DNA from: Acidobacteriaceae bacterium
Lineage (GTDB): Bacteria > Acidobacteriota > Terriglobia > Terriglobales > Acidobacteriaceae
Direction of reading: 5' to 3'
Length of the DNA stretch: 14,499 nt
NCBI GenBank assembly: GCA_003135495.1
Contig: PLBX01000180.1
Span: forward strand, 5,015 to 19,513
The notes below the pieces were generated by a model. The model had not been told where the DNA came from. It saw nothing but the letters and a program-made list of their open reading frames with translations, and searched no databases. Positions 1-7,453 of this stretch are shown here, one piece after another; positions within the stretch are counted from its first letter, which is position 1, and each line of letters opens with the position of its first letter. A program made the position numbers and the translations under genes.

Positions 1-1
1 T

Positions 2-1276
2 GATGAACATAAGAGCGACGTGCGCAAGGCAGCAGAGTTTGTGGCCTCCGAGTTACGCCGCATCGGGATGGAAAATATCGAGATCATTCCGACGCAGGGG
101 CATCCGCTGTTGTATGCCGACTGGCTGCACGCGCTGGGTAAGCCTACTGTTCTGATGTATGCGCACTACGACGTACAGCCGCCTGACCCAGTAGACGAAT
201 GGCACACGCCGCCCTTTGAGCCGACCGAGCGCAACAGCAACCTATACGCCCGCGGGGCTGTCGACGATAAAGGCCAGCTCTGGATGGAAGTCAAAGCGCT
301 TGAATCACTCATGCAAGCCCACGGCGGCAAGTTGCCCATTAATGTCAAAGTCATTTTTGAGGGAGAAGAAGAAGTCGGCGGCGAATCGATCGCCGCGTAC
401 GTCCGCAAACAGAAAGCAAAGTTGAAAGCTGATTTCGCACTCGTCTGCGACACGGAACTGTTCGCCCCAAATTTGCCGACTCTATGCGTCGGACTGCGAG
501 GCCTGGTTTACACGGAAATCGAAGCCCAAGGCGCAAAGACCGATCTGCACTCCGGCATGTATGGCGGAGCCGCGCCGAATCCCCTCTTTGCGCTGGTCGA
601 GATCATCAGCAAGCTGAAAGATTCGAAAGGCACGGTGCTCATTCCCGGCTTTTACAAGGGCGTCAAAGCGCCCTCTAAAGATGAGTTAAAAGCCTGGAAG
701 CGGCTTCCCTTCAATGAAGAAACTTATCGCAAAACTGAAGTCGGTTCAAAAGTTTTGACCGGGGAGCCAGGCTATCCCGTGCTCTATCGAACGTGGGCGC
801 GGCCTACCCTCGAAGTTCACGGCATGCCCGGCGGCTTTGTGGCTCCGGGAGCGAAGACCGTGATTCCGGCCAGGGCCTCGGCAAAACTTTCGATGCGTCT
901 AGTGCCGAACCAAGATCCCGATGATGTCCTCAAGCGTTACACCGCGTTCGTTAAGAAACTCACACCCAAGGGAATCGAGACAAAAATCAAAGTTTGGAGC
1001 AAAGGTCCGGCATGCGTCGTCGGAACCGACAATCGTTTCATCAAGGCGGCCACCGAGGCGCTTCACGATACATTCAAGAAGGAAACGGTTTTCATTCGTT
1101 CCGGCGGCTCGATTCCAATCGTCACTGACTTCCAGGACGTTCTCAAAATTCCTTCGGTCATGATGGGCTTTGGACTGCCTGACGACAACTTGCATGCTCC
1201 GAATGAGAAGTTTCACATTCCGAATTTTCATCGCGGAATCGAAACGATTTGCTTGTTCTTCGAGAAGCTAGGCTAA
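2..1276 (+). CDS. M20 family metallodipeptidase (5' end outside window)
   Basis: This is a zinc-dependent dipeptidase or carboxypeptidase-like hydrolase of the M20/ArgE/DapE/CNDP group, probably cytoplasmic. The frame is open from base 2 through the GTG at base 20, and the residues before that GTG (DEHKSD) read like normal family sequence, so the gene starts before the window and is N-terminally cut. Counting the GTG codon as residue 1, the metal motif HYD gives H49 and D51. D82 lies in RGAVDDKG, the general-base/ligand pair E117-E118 in FEGEEEVGG, D144 in CDTELF, and the last ligand H392 in DDNLHAPNE. The stretch GLRGLVYTEIE, followed by TDLHSGMYGG at about residues 161-185, is the start of the lid/dimerisation domain typical of M20 dipeptidases. 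All expected ligands are present, so the visible part looks intact. Substrate cannot be told from sequence. The next gene is 146 bases downstream, beyond a hairpin. Confidence 0.93.
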   Translation, partial: DEHKSDVRKAAEFVASELRRIGMENIEIIPTQGHPLLYADWLHALGKPTVLMYAHYDVQPPDPVDEWHTPPFEPTERNSNLYARGAVDDKGQLWMEVKALESLMQAHGGKLPINVKVIFEGEEEVGGESIAAYVRKQKAKLKADFALVCDTELFAPNLPTLCVGLRGLVYTEIEAQGAKTDLHSGMYGGAAPNPLFALVEIISKLKDSKGTVLIPGFYKGVKAPSKDELKAWKRLPFNEETYRKTEVGSKVLTGEPGYPVLYRTWARPTLEVHGMPGGFVAPGAKTVIPARASAKLSMRLVPNQDPDDVLKRYTAFVKKLTPKGIETKIKVWSKGPACVVGTDNRFIKAATEALHDTFKKETVFIRSGGSIPIVTDFQDVLKIPSVMMGFGLPDDNLHAPNEKFHIPNFHRGIETICLFFEKLG

Positions 1277-1288
1277 GCATTTTCTCTG

Positions 1289-1316
1289 GTAGAGACGGGG
1301 CGAGCCCCGTCTCTAC
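1289..1316. repeat. Perfect GC-rich palindrome after the M20 gene
   Basis: Bases 1289-1300 (GTAGAGACGGGG) and 1305-1316 (CCCCGTCTCTAC) are perfect reverse complements around a CGAG loop. The hairpin starts 12 bases after the M20 stop codon. No T-run follows, so it is not a classical Rho-independent terminator, although it could still stall polymerase or protect the mRNA 3' end. Its core (GACGGG, CGAG, CCCGTC) resembles the hairpins in the gaps at 5335-5400, 7390-7443 and 11468-11545, so I read it as a short variant of the same dispersed repeat family. The rest of the gap, 1317-1422, shows no clear promoter; a TAAAAT-like box at 1395-1400 is the best -10 candidate and has no convincing partner. 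Confidence 0.75.
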
Positions 1317-1422
1317 GGTAAAACGGAGTTAATGGATCGACGTATTCGATCTAAACCAATCATGGCCGGTGATCCCCGATAGCACGTCTTCAGGTAAAAT
1401 AAGGTGACCGAGGCTAAGTGTG

Positions 1423-1881
1423 ATGCGTACCCGCATTCTTGCGTCTGTTGTGCTGTTTTTATTGGTCACGATGGTCTCAGCGCCATGGCTTGAATCAGAA
1501 GCCGATGCTGGGGTGCCGCATTTTAATGAAAATGCGCCTGCGGCCGGTACTGAACTGGCTCCAATTTTGAGCAAAGATCAACTTTGGGGCTCGAATGCGC
1601 AGTATCCATATCAGACGCACGCTTATGAACTGGCCGCGAAGATTCCGAAGGTGCTTTATCAGCAGCCTTGTTATTGCTACTGCGATCGCAGCATGGGACA
1701 CAAGAGCCTGCATAGCTGCTTCTCGAGCACGCACGGCGCCGAGTGCGGCACTTGCCTCAAAGAGCTTTATTACACGTACACGATGAACAAGCAGGGCAAG
1801 ACGGCGCGCCAGATTCGCGCGGGCATTATCAAGGGCGATTGGAAGTTGATCGATCTGGATACTGCGGCCACCATTGATTAA
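1423..1881 (+). CDS. Secreted PCYCYC-motif protein, function unknown
   Basis: The product is a 152-residue exported protein with the PCYCYC signature (Pfam family of that name, function not established). An N-terminal signal sequence has basic residues (MRTR), a hydrophobic core (residues 5-20) and a likely signal-peptidase-I site near ADA-G, residues 27-30; there is no lipobox. The motif PCYCYC is at residues 82-87. With C83, C85, C87, C99, C108 and C111, plus nearby H94, H98 and H105, it forms a compact Cys/His-rich module that could bind a metal or carry disulfides; this is inference. The C-terminal part (TARQIRAGIIKGDW) looks helical and is a typical family ending. ATG 1423 is preferred over the GTG at 1420 because GAGG at 1410-1413 lies nine bases upstream. 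The gene stands alone between repeat-bearing gaps, so context gives no functional hint. Confidence 0.87.
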   Translation: MRTRILASVVLFLLVTMVSAPWLESEADAGVPHFNENAPAAGTELAPILSKDQLWGSNAQYPYQTHAYELAAKIPKVLYQQPCYCYCDRSMGHKSLHSCFSSTHGAECGTCLKELYYTYTMNKQGKTARQIRAGIIKGDWKLIDLDTAATID

Positions 1882-1896
1882 GGCGTAACGCGCGAG

Positions 1897-1979
1897 TGTC
1901 ATCCTGAGCGAAGCGAAGGACCTATGGATTGGTCGCAGTGGCGGAAATACATAGGTGCTTCGCTTCGCTCAGCATGACA
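1897..1979. repeat. 83-bp dispersed palindrome (CTGAGCGAAGCGAAG type)
   Basis: Bases 1897-1926 and 1950-1979 form a near-perfect inverted repeat. The two 30-base arms pair at 28 of 30 positions around a 23-base spacer, with single mismatches at arm positions 7 and 23. The left arm carries CTGAGCGAAGCGAAG and the right arm its complement CTTCGCTTCGCTCAG. I recognise this as a common dispersed intergenic palindrome of acidobacterial and some other genomes, from memory and not from a search. It begins 15 bases after the PCYCYC stop codon and has no T-run behind it. It is unrelated in sequence to the GACGGGC repeat family elsewhere in the window. Confidence 0.8.
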
Positions 1980-2100
1980 ATGCTGTTTCAGTGATGACGA
2001 CGCTGTTCTTGCTTTAATGTTCTTGCTTCGATAGTCAGCTTCACATTTTAGCTTTACATAGTTCTTTGCTATCAAAATTCTGAAACTTAAAGGCGGTTTG
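1980..2100. other. AT-richer leader before the TPR-yvcK-glmU run
   Basis: This stretch is clearly more AT-rich than its surroundings and precedes a tightly spaced gene run, so it is the most likely place for the promoter of TPR-yvcK-glmU. I could not find a well-spaced -35/-10 pair: TTCACA at 2040-2045 and TATCAAAAT at 2070-2078 are candidates, but their spacing is wrong. AAAGGCGG just before the ATG at 2101 is a plausible ribosome binding site. No coding potential was seen here. Confidence 0.35.
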
Positions 2101-2667
2101 ATGCCACTAAAGCTAGCTCCCAAGAAACAAGCGACCGAAGATCCCCGGCACACGCAGGCCGTGCAGAACTACGAATCAGGGCTGCGCGCCTTGCAGGAAC
2201 GCAAATTCGACAAGGCCAAGGGCCACCTGCAGAAGGTATTAACCGGACCAGACAAGTCTCTTGTCGATCGCGCGCACGTGCATATTGCCGCTTGCGACAA
2301 GAATCTGGACAAGCCGGCACTGCAATTCAAATCCAGCGAAGAGCATTATGATTACGCCGTTTCTCTGATCAACACTGGCGACTACGTGATCGCGCGCGAG
2401 CACCTCGACAAGCTTCTAAAACAGCAGCCGAAAGCCGAATACGTTCTCTATGGGCTGGCAGCGCTCGATTGCCTTACTGGCCACTTGGAAGAATCGCTCA
2501 AGACCCTCGGTGAGGCGATTCAAGTGAAGCCCTCGTTGCGCTTCCAGGCAAGAAATGACGGAGACTTCCAGAACCTGGCGGAGGATCCGCGCTTTACGGA
2601 ATTACTCTACCCGGACCCAGGCAGCGGGGAATCTGAGCCAGAGGACGAAGAAGCCAGCGCCTACTAG
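2101..2667 (+). CDS. TPR-repeat protein with C-terminal TPR end motif
   Basis: The product is a 188-residue soluble protein with no signal peptide or membrane segment, probably a cytoplasmic scaffold or adaptor. Helical TPR-like units are visible at about residues 20-50 (YESGLRALQERKFDKAKGHL), 80-112 (EHYDYAVSLINTGDYVIARE) and 113-147 (YGLAALDCLTGHLEESLKTL). They are followed by the ARNDGDFQNLAEDPRF motif at 150-165, which commonly closes bacterial TPR arrays. The tail from residue 171 is acidic (repeated E and D). ATG 2101 is chosen over the TTG at 2098 because of start type and the purine-rich AAAGGCGG upstream. Only 36 bases separate it from yvcK, so the two are probably co-transcribed and the protein may act with the amino-sugar genes; no partner can be named from sequence. 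Confidence 0.85.
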   Translation: MPLKLAPKKQATEDPRHTQAVQNYESGLRALQERKFDKAKGHLQKVLTGPDKSLVDRAHVHIAACDKNLDKPALQFKSSEEHYDYAVSLINTGDYVIAREHLDKLLKQQPKAEYVLYGLAALDCLTGHLEESLKTLGEAIQVKPSLRFQARNDGDFQNLAEDPRFTELLYPDPGSGESEPEDEEASAY

Positions 2668-2703
2668 TTGCACGCTCTCGGCCTGATTTTCGATTGAGGC
2701 AGT

Positions 2704-3759
2704 ATGCTTCCCGTGCGCACCAACCCATCTGAAACGGGCAGGACCGGCCCGGAACTGCGCGTCGTTGCCATCGGCGGCGGCACCGGCCTCTCCACCCTGC
2801 TCAAGGGTTTGAAGCGCTACGTTATGGCTCCGGCGCTAGCCACTGCGGGTCAGCCGATCATTCGGGAACTGTGCGGCGTAGTTACGGTGAGCGACAATGG
2901 CGGATCGAGCGGGCGCTTGCGCAGCGAGTTCAATATGCTGCCGCCCGGAGATGTGCGCAATTGCATTGTCGCGCTGTCCGAAGACGAGGCGCTCCTTTCA
3001 CGATTGTTTCAGCATCGCTTTCAGAAGGGTTCGGGACTTGAAGGCCACAGCTTTGGAAATCTATTTCTAGCCGCCTTGACCTCGATCACCGGCGACTTCG
3101 CCGAGGCGGTCCGGCTATCCTCCGAAATTCTGCTCACTCGCGGCCATATTTATCCGGCGACGACGACGAGTGTCGAACTCGAAGCACTGTTCGATGACGG
3201 CTCGCGCGTGCACGGGGAGACGCAGATCACTGCGAGCAAGGGCAAGATTCAGGAGTTGTTCCTGGTGCCGCCCGACGTGAGCCCGCTTCCCCAGACGCTT
3301 AATGCTATCGCCAATGCCGACCTCATCACGATTGGGCCGGGATCGCTTTTTACGAGCCTGATTCCGAACTTGCTGGTGCGCGGTATCCCTGAAGCCATCC
3401 TGGAATCGCCAGCCATTAAGGTGTTTATTTGTAACTTAATGACGCAAGCAAATGAAAGTCTTGGACTAAGTGCAGCGGATCATATTCGCGCCCTCAACGA
3501 ACACGCCGACGTCCAACTATTCGACTACGCTCTCATCAATAGAAAAGCGGCCTCTGAAGAGATGAAGGCGAAATACGCTTTGGAAGGAGCCTCGCAAATT
3601 GTTGTCGATCTCGAAGCAATCGAGGCGCTCAGCGTGTGCCCGGTGATGGGAGATTATCTGGACGAAGGCGAAGTGGCGCGGCATGCAACCGATCACATCG
3701 CGCATGATTTGATGGCGTTGATGGCGCAATCGCCCGAACGGCAGATCGTCCGCAAATAA
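2704..3759 (+). CDS. yvcK: YvcK/GlmR family regulator (gluconeogenesis factor, CofD-like fold)
   Basis: This 351-residue cytoplasmic protein belongs to the YvcK family, which is related to the 2-phospho-L-lactate transferase CofD. In Bacillus subtilis YvcK (GlmR) is needed for growth on gluconeogenic carbon, binds UDP-GlcNAc and stimulates the glucosamine synthase GlmS; that is family knowledge, not shown here. Visible signatures in order are the Rossmann-like GGGTG at residues 24-28, SDNGGSSGRLR at 63-73, PPGDVRN at 80-86, GHSFGNL at 114-120, TIGPGSLFTSLIPNLL at 209-224 and CNLMTQ at 243-248. Length and motif order are normal and nothing looks broken. GAGG at 2695-2698 sits five bases before the ATG. 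The start codon is 36 bases after the TPR gene, and glmU follows after 71 bases. Confidence 0.95.
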   Translation: MLPVRTNPSETGRTGPELRVVAIGGGTGLSTLLKGLKRYVMAPALATAGQPIIRELCGVVTVSDNGGSSGRLRSEFNMLPPGDVRNCIVALSEDEALLSRLFQHRFQKGSGLEGHSFGNLFLAALTSITGDFAEAVRLSSEILLTRGHIYPATTTSVELEALFDDGSRVHGETQITASKGKIQELFLVPPDVSPLPQTLNAIANADLITIGPGSLFTSLIPNLLVRGIPEAILESPAIKVFICNLMTQANESLGLSAADHIRALNEHADVQLFDYALINRKAASEEMKAKYALEGASQIVVDLEAIEALSVCPVMGDYLDEGEVARHATDHIAHDLMALMAQSPERQIVRK

Positions 3760-3801
3760 GTGGTGATTCCGGGGCCGCGGTCTGCGGGGGGCGGCATGGT
3801 C

Positions 3802-3819
3802 CGCGGTATTTCGCGGTAT
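3802..3819. promoter_or_regulatory. Direct repeat CGCGGTAT x2 just upstream of glmU
   Basis: CGCGGTAT occurs at 3802-3809 and again at 3812-3819, exactly 10 bases apart (one DNA turn), and ends 11 bases before the glmU start codon. A related CCGCGGT is at 3775-3781 and at 3801-3807. The spacing would suit a protein binding two adjacent major grooves or an mRNA leader signal, but this is inference. Chance in a GC-rich 71-base gap is a real alternative. Confidence 0.25.
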
Positions 3820-3830
3820 ATTGACTGAGC

Positions 3831-5297
3831 ATGGGAAAAGCGCCAGCATCGAAGCCTTCCAGATCAAAGCCTGGGCCCGCGCGGATTGCGATCGCGATCA
3901 TGGCCGCGGGCAAGGGTACGCGACTCAAATCGAAGCATCCTAAAGTTCTGCATGAAATCGGGGGCAAGCCGATCCTGTCCCATGTAATCGCAGCCGCGAA
4001 AAAAGTAGTGCCAGCGAGCGATATCTTCGTGATCATCGGCCATGAGGCAGATCGCGTCCGCGAAGCGGTCGCCGGCGCCGGCGTGAACTTCGTGGTGCAG
4101 GCCGAGCAGCGCGGAACGGGGCATGCCTTGATGGTGGCGCGCGAAGCGCTATCTGGAAACCAGCAAGGAAATAAATACGACCAGGTGATCGTGCTTTCGG
4201 GGGACGCTCCACTCATCACCGCAGAGACCATTAAAGTACTCAGCGGCTTTCATAGTGCGCAGAAGGCGACTATGACGTTGCTGAGCGCCGATTTGGACAA
4301 TCCCTTTGGATATGGCCGAGTCATCCGCAAAGGCAAAGCCACCAACGCGGAAGTGCTAGCGATCGTCGAAGAAAAATCGGCGACCACTCAGCAAACAAAA
4401 ATCCGCGAAATCAACTCGGGGTTTTACGCCTTCGACGCTGCCGCTCTGTATGACAATATCGACAAGCTTTCAACGGCTAACCCGCACGGCGAGTACTATC
4501 TCACCGATATGGCAGGAGTATTTCACCGCGCACGCAAGAAAGTGGCGGCCATCAAGACCCACAACGCATCCGAAATATTGGGCAGCAACACACGCGCGGA
4601 AATGATGGTGCTCGATGCCCAGGTGCGACTGGCAAAGTGCCGTGCTCTTCTGGATCAAGGCGTCACCGTTTTTTATCCTCACACCTGCGTTATCGACAGC
4701 GACGTCGAAGTGGGCGCCGACACCATCATCGAGCCCTTTGTGCAATTGCTCGGATCCACAAAGATCGGGGCTGATTGCCGCATCCGCTCCTACAGCGTAA
4801 TCGAAAATTCGAGCATTGCAGACGGAGTGATCGTGCGTCCCGGCACAATCATGGAAGACTCGCGCGTGGGTGCAGGAGCGGTGATTGGTCCGTACTCTCA
4901 TCTGCGCCCGGGAAGCGATGTGGGCGAAGGTGCGCACGTCGGGAATTTTGTCGAGACGAAAAAGATGAAGCTGGGCAAAGGCTCAAAGGCAAACCACCTC
5001 AGCTATCTGGGCGATGCCGAGATCGGGGAGGGCGTCAACATTGGCGCTGGGACCATCACCTGCAATTACGACGGAGTGAACAAGAACAAGACGGTGATGG
5101 AAGACGGCGTCTTTATCGGCAGCGATTCCACACTGGTCGCCCCGATAAGAATTGGGCGTGGAGCCTACGTCGCAGCTGCAAGTTGCATCACAGAAGATGT
5201 TCCAGCCGATGCGCTGGCGCTGGGGCGCGCACGACAAAGCATAAAAGAAGGCTGGGCGAAGGAAAAGCGAGAGGCGCGAAAGGAAAAGCGTTCGTAA
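3831..5297 (+). CDS. glmU: Bifunctional GlmU: UDP-GlcNAc pyrophosphorylase / glucosamine-1-phosphate N-acetyltransferase
   Basis: GlmU acetylates glucosamine-1-phosphate with acetyl-CoA and then joins it to UTP, making UDP-GlcNAc for peptidoglycan and lipid A. The N-terminal uridyltransferase domain (about residues 18-255) has the nucleotide loop MAAGKGTRLKSKHPKVL at 24-40, QAEQRGTGHA at 90-99, the metal aspartate D125 in SGDAPL, NPFGYGR at 157-163, and N253 in GSNTR. The C-terminal left-handed beta-helix (about 275-460) has hexapeptide repeats and the acetyltransferase region KANHLSYLGDAEIG with catalytic-type H389. The protein has 488 residues, slightly longer than usual, because of a basic, proline-rich leader of about 18 residues and a Lys/Arg/Glu-rich tail (474-488). 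The ribosome binding site is weak (only GAG close to the ATG), suggesting modest or coupled translation. It follows yvcK by 71 bases. Confidence 0.97.
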   Translation: MGKAPASKPSRSKPGPARIAIAIMAAGKGTRLKSKHPKVLHEIGGKPILSHVIAAAKKVVPASDIFVIIGHEADRVREAVAGAGVNFVVQAEQRGTGHALMVAREALSGNQQGNKYDQVIVLSGDAPLITAETIKVLSGFHSAQKATMTLLSADLDNPFGYGRVIRKGKATNAEVLAIVEEKSATTQQTKIREINSGFYAFDAAALYDNIDKLSTANPHGEYYLTDMAGVFHRARKKVAAIKTHNASEILGSNTRAEMMVLDAQVRLAKCRALLDQGVTVFYPHTCVIDSDVEVGADTIIEPFVQLLGSTKIGADCRIRSYSVIENSSIADGVIVRPGTIMEDSRVGAGAVIGPYSHLRPGSDVGEGAHVGNFVETKKMKLGKGSKANHLSYLGDAEIGEGVNIGAGTITCNYDGVNKNKTVMEDGVFIGSDSTLVAPIRIGRGAYVAAASCITEDVPADALALGRARQSIKEGWAKEKREARKEKRS

Positions 5298-5334
5298 TCG
5301 AAATCCGTCCGACGGTAGAGTGCCTCCGATAGAG

Positions 5335-5400
5335 GGCCTGGCGTCCTCGCCCGGCTTGGCGCCGCTCAGAATCAGGAATGGACGGGCGAGGACGCCCGTC
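5335..5400. repeat. GC-rich inverted repeat pair between glmU and glgB
   Basis: GACGGGCG at 5381-5388 and CGCCCGTC at 5393-5400 form a perfect 8-bp stem with loop AGGA. Upstream, GGCGTCCTCGCC at 5340-5351 is the exact reverse complement of GGCGAGGACGCC at 5385-5396, so the same core is present twice in opposite orientation, about 33 bases apart. Each core folds on itself or the two can pair with each other. The same core recurs at 11519-11538 and, with changes, at 7416-7437 and 9079-9104. No T-run follows. In the rest of this gap (5298-5440) only the AGAGGTG ribosome binding site of glgB at 5424-5430 stands out. Confidence 0.8.
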
Positions 5401-5440
5401 TCCCCATTGAATTGGGCTACACTAGAGGTGCATTGACACC

Positions 5441-7378
5441 ATGACGCCCCCAGCTCCAACTCAGGAAGCATCCCCAGTCCGTTATGACGTTTCCCTTTTA
5501 ACTGCGGACGATTTTCATTTATTCAACGAGGGCAGCCACTATCGCATTTACGAGAAGATGGGGGCGCACCTCGTGGAATCGAAGGGAACCAAGGGGACGG
5601 TTTTTGGCGTCTGGGCGCCCAACGCTCGCCAGGTATCGGTGATCGGAAGTTTCAATGGCTGGGATCCACAATCGCATCAACTCAAGCCGCGCGGCAACTC
5701 CGGAATCTGGGAGGGCTTTATTCCCGGCGTTGAAAAAGGCGCGCTCTACAAATTTCGCATCGCCTCCAGCCAGCATGGCTACCGGGCTGAAAAGGCCGAT
5801 CCCGTGGGGCTTTTCGCCGAGAGAGCGCCGCGCACCGCTTCTATAGTCTGGGACCTCGACTACACCTGGAAGGATTCCGCATTTCTTCAAAAGCGTGCCG
5901 CCATGAACTCGCTGCACGCGCCCATATCGATTTACGAGGTTCACCTCGGCTCATGGATGCGAGTTCCCGAGGAAGATAACCGCTCGCTCACGTATCGTGA
6001 AATCGCGCCTCGCCTCGCCGACTACGTCAAGAAACTGGGTTTCACCCACGTCGAACTGCTCCCGATCATGGAGCATCCTTTTTACGGTTCCTGGGGATAT
6101 CAGACGACGGGCTACTTTGCTCCCACGTCGCGCTACGGCACGCCGCAGGATTTCATGTATTTCGTCGATTACCTGCACCAGCAAGGTATTGCCGTGATTC
6201 TGGATTGGGTGCCATCGCACTTCCCGTCCGACGGCCACGGCCTCGCCTATTTTGATGGCACGCATCTTTTCGAGCACGCCGATTCGCGGCAGGGATTTCA
6301 TCCCGACTGGAAGACTTTCATTTTTAATTACGGACGCTCCGAAGTTAGAAGTTTCCTGATGTCGAGCGCGATGTTCTGGCTCGACAAATATCACATCGAC
6401 GGTCTGCGCGTGGATGCTGTCGCTTCCATGCTGTATCTGGACTACTCGCGCAAGCAGGGCGAGTGGATTCCTAACCAATTTGGTGGGCGCGAGAACCTGG
6501 AAGCAATCGAGTTTTTGCGGCGGTTTAATCTCGAGGCCTACAAAGAGCATCCCGACACTCAAACCTTCGCCGAAGAATCAACCGCCTATCCCATGGTTTC
6601 AAGGCCGACGTATTTGGGCGGGCTTGGCTTTGGAATGAAATGGGACATGGGCTGGATGCATGACACGCTGGAATATTTCCAGAATGATCCAATCCATCGC
6701 AAATATCACCAGAACTCGCTGACTTTCCGCTTGCTCTATTCGTTCCAGGAAAATTTTGTGCTGCCACTGAGCCACGATGAGGTTGTGCATGGCAAAGGTT
6801 CGCTGATCAATAAAATGCCTGGCGACGACTGGCAGAAATTTGCCAATCTTCGGTTGCTATACGCGTATATGTTCGCGCAGCCCGGCAAGAAGCTGCTCTT
6901 CATGGGCTGCGAATTCGGCCAGTATCAGGAGTGGTCGCACGATCGCAGCCTGGATTGGAATTTGGTGGAAGGGCCAATGCATCGCGGGCTGATGAATTTT
7001 GTTGAGCGACTGAACCGCGTCTATCGCAGTGAAACTCCGCTGCACTGGTTCGACAACGATCCCAAAGGGTTTGAATGGGTAGACTGCAACGACACAAACG
7101 CCAGCGTGATATCGCTGCTGCGCAAAGGCAAAGATGGCGAGAATCCGGTGTTAGTCGTATGCAATTTCACACCCGTACCGAGAGTGGGATACAAAGTGGG
7201 AGTTCCGAGCGGCGGCTACTGGAAAGAAATTCTTAATAGCGACGGCGTGGAGTATGGCGGCAGTGGCACGGGAAATATGGGGGGGGCGGAAGCGCTTCCA
7301 GAGAAAACTCACGGGCGCCCGTATTCGCTGCGATTGACGCTTCCGCCGCTGGGCGCGTTGTTTCTGAGAAAAGCGTAG
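5441..7378 (+). CDS. glgB: 1,4-alpha-glucan branching enzyme
   Basis: GlgB cuts alpha-1,4-glucan chains and re-attaches them as alpha-1,6 branches during glycogen synthesis. The 645-residue protein has an N-terminal CBM48 domain (about 25-125, with the GSFNGW motif), then a GH13 barrel starting at YEVHLGSW near residue 165, and a C-terminal beta domain. The active-site set is complete: nucleophile D325 in GLRVDAV, acid/base E378 in TFAEES, and D446 in [11 protein letters not shown]. Other family marks are [17 protein letters not shown] and [10 protein letters not shown]. The length fits GlgB forms lacking the extra N1 domain. The ATG at 5441 is supported by AGAGGTG at 5424-5430 and by lying just upstream of the conserved domain. 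No other glg gene is in the window, and a 143-base repeat-bearing gap separates it from glmU, so it may be transcribed on its own. Confidence 0.97.
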   Translation: MTPPAPTQEASPVRYDVSLLTADDFHLFNEGSHYRIYEKMGAHLVESKGTKGTVFGVWAPNARQVSVIGSFNGWDPQSHQLKPRGNSGIWEGFIPGVEKGALYKFRIASSQHGYRAEKADPVGLFAERAPRTASIVWDLDYTWKDSAFLQKRAAMNSLHAPISIYEVHLGSWMRVPEEDNRSLTYREIAPRLADYVKKLGFTHVELLPIMEHPFYGSWGYQTTGYFAPTSRYGTPQDFMYFVDYLHQQGIAVILDWVPSHFPSDGHGLAYFDGTHLFEHADSRQGFHPDWKTFIFNYGRSEVRSFLMSSAMFWLDKYHIDGLRVDAVASMLYLDYSRKQGEWIPNQFGGRENLEAIEFLRRFNLEAYKEHPDTQTFAEESTAYPMVSRPTYLGGLGFGMKWDMGWMHDTLEYFQNDPIHRKYHQNSLTFRLLYSFQENFVLPLSHDEVVHGKGSLINKMPGDDWQKFANLRLLYAYMFAQPGKKLLFMGCEFGQYQEWSHDRSLDWNLVEGPMHRGLMNFVERLNRVYRSETPLHWFDNDPKGFEWVDCNDTNASVISLLRKGKDGENPVLVVCNFTPVPRVGYKVGVPSGGYWKEILNSDGVEYGGSGTGNMGGAEALPEKTHGRPYSLRLTLPPLGALFLRKA

Positions 7379-7389
7379 TCTGTCAAGAC

Positions 7390-7443
7390 GTGGAGCGACG
7401 GGCGTCTCGCCCGTCAGCCGGGCGGGGACGCCCGGCTCTCCAC
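7390..7443. repeat. BIME-like double hairpin between convergent glgB and the M28 gene
   Basis: Outer arms GTGGAG (7390-7395) and CTCCAC (7438-7443) enclose two hairpins. The first is GACGGGCG (7397-7404), loop TCT, CGCCCGTC (7408-7415). The second is AGCCGGGCG (7416-7424), loop GGGA, CGCCCGGCT (7429-7437). All stems are perfect, so the RNA or single strand could fold into a three-way junction. It fills almost the whole 75-base gap between two converging genes and could act as a two-way transcription barrier, although there is no T-run on either side. Its architecture is repeated at 11468-11545. Confidence 0.85.
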
Positions 7444-7453
7444 TATATGAGAC

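Noticed and set aside
3629..4231. Minus-strand open frame of 200 codons over the yvcK/glmU junction
   Set aside because: It is antisense to conserved YvcK and GlmU residues, including the GlmU nucleotide-binding loop; low-complexity translation, no motif.
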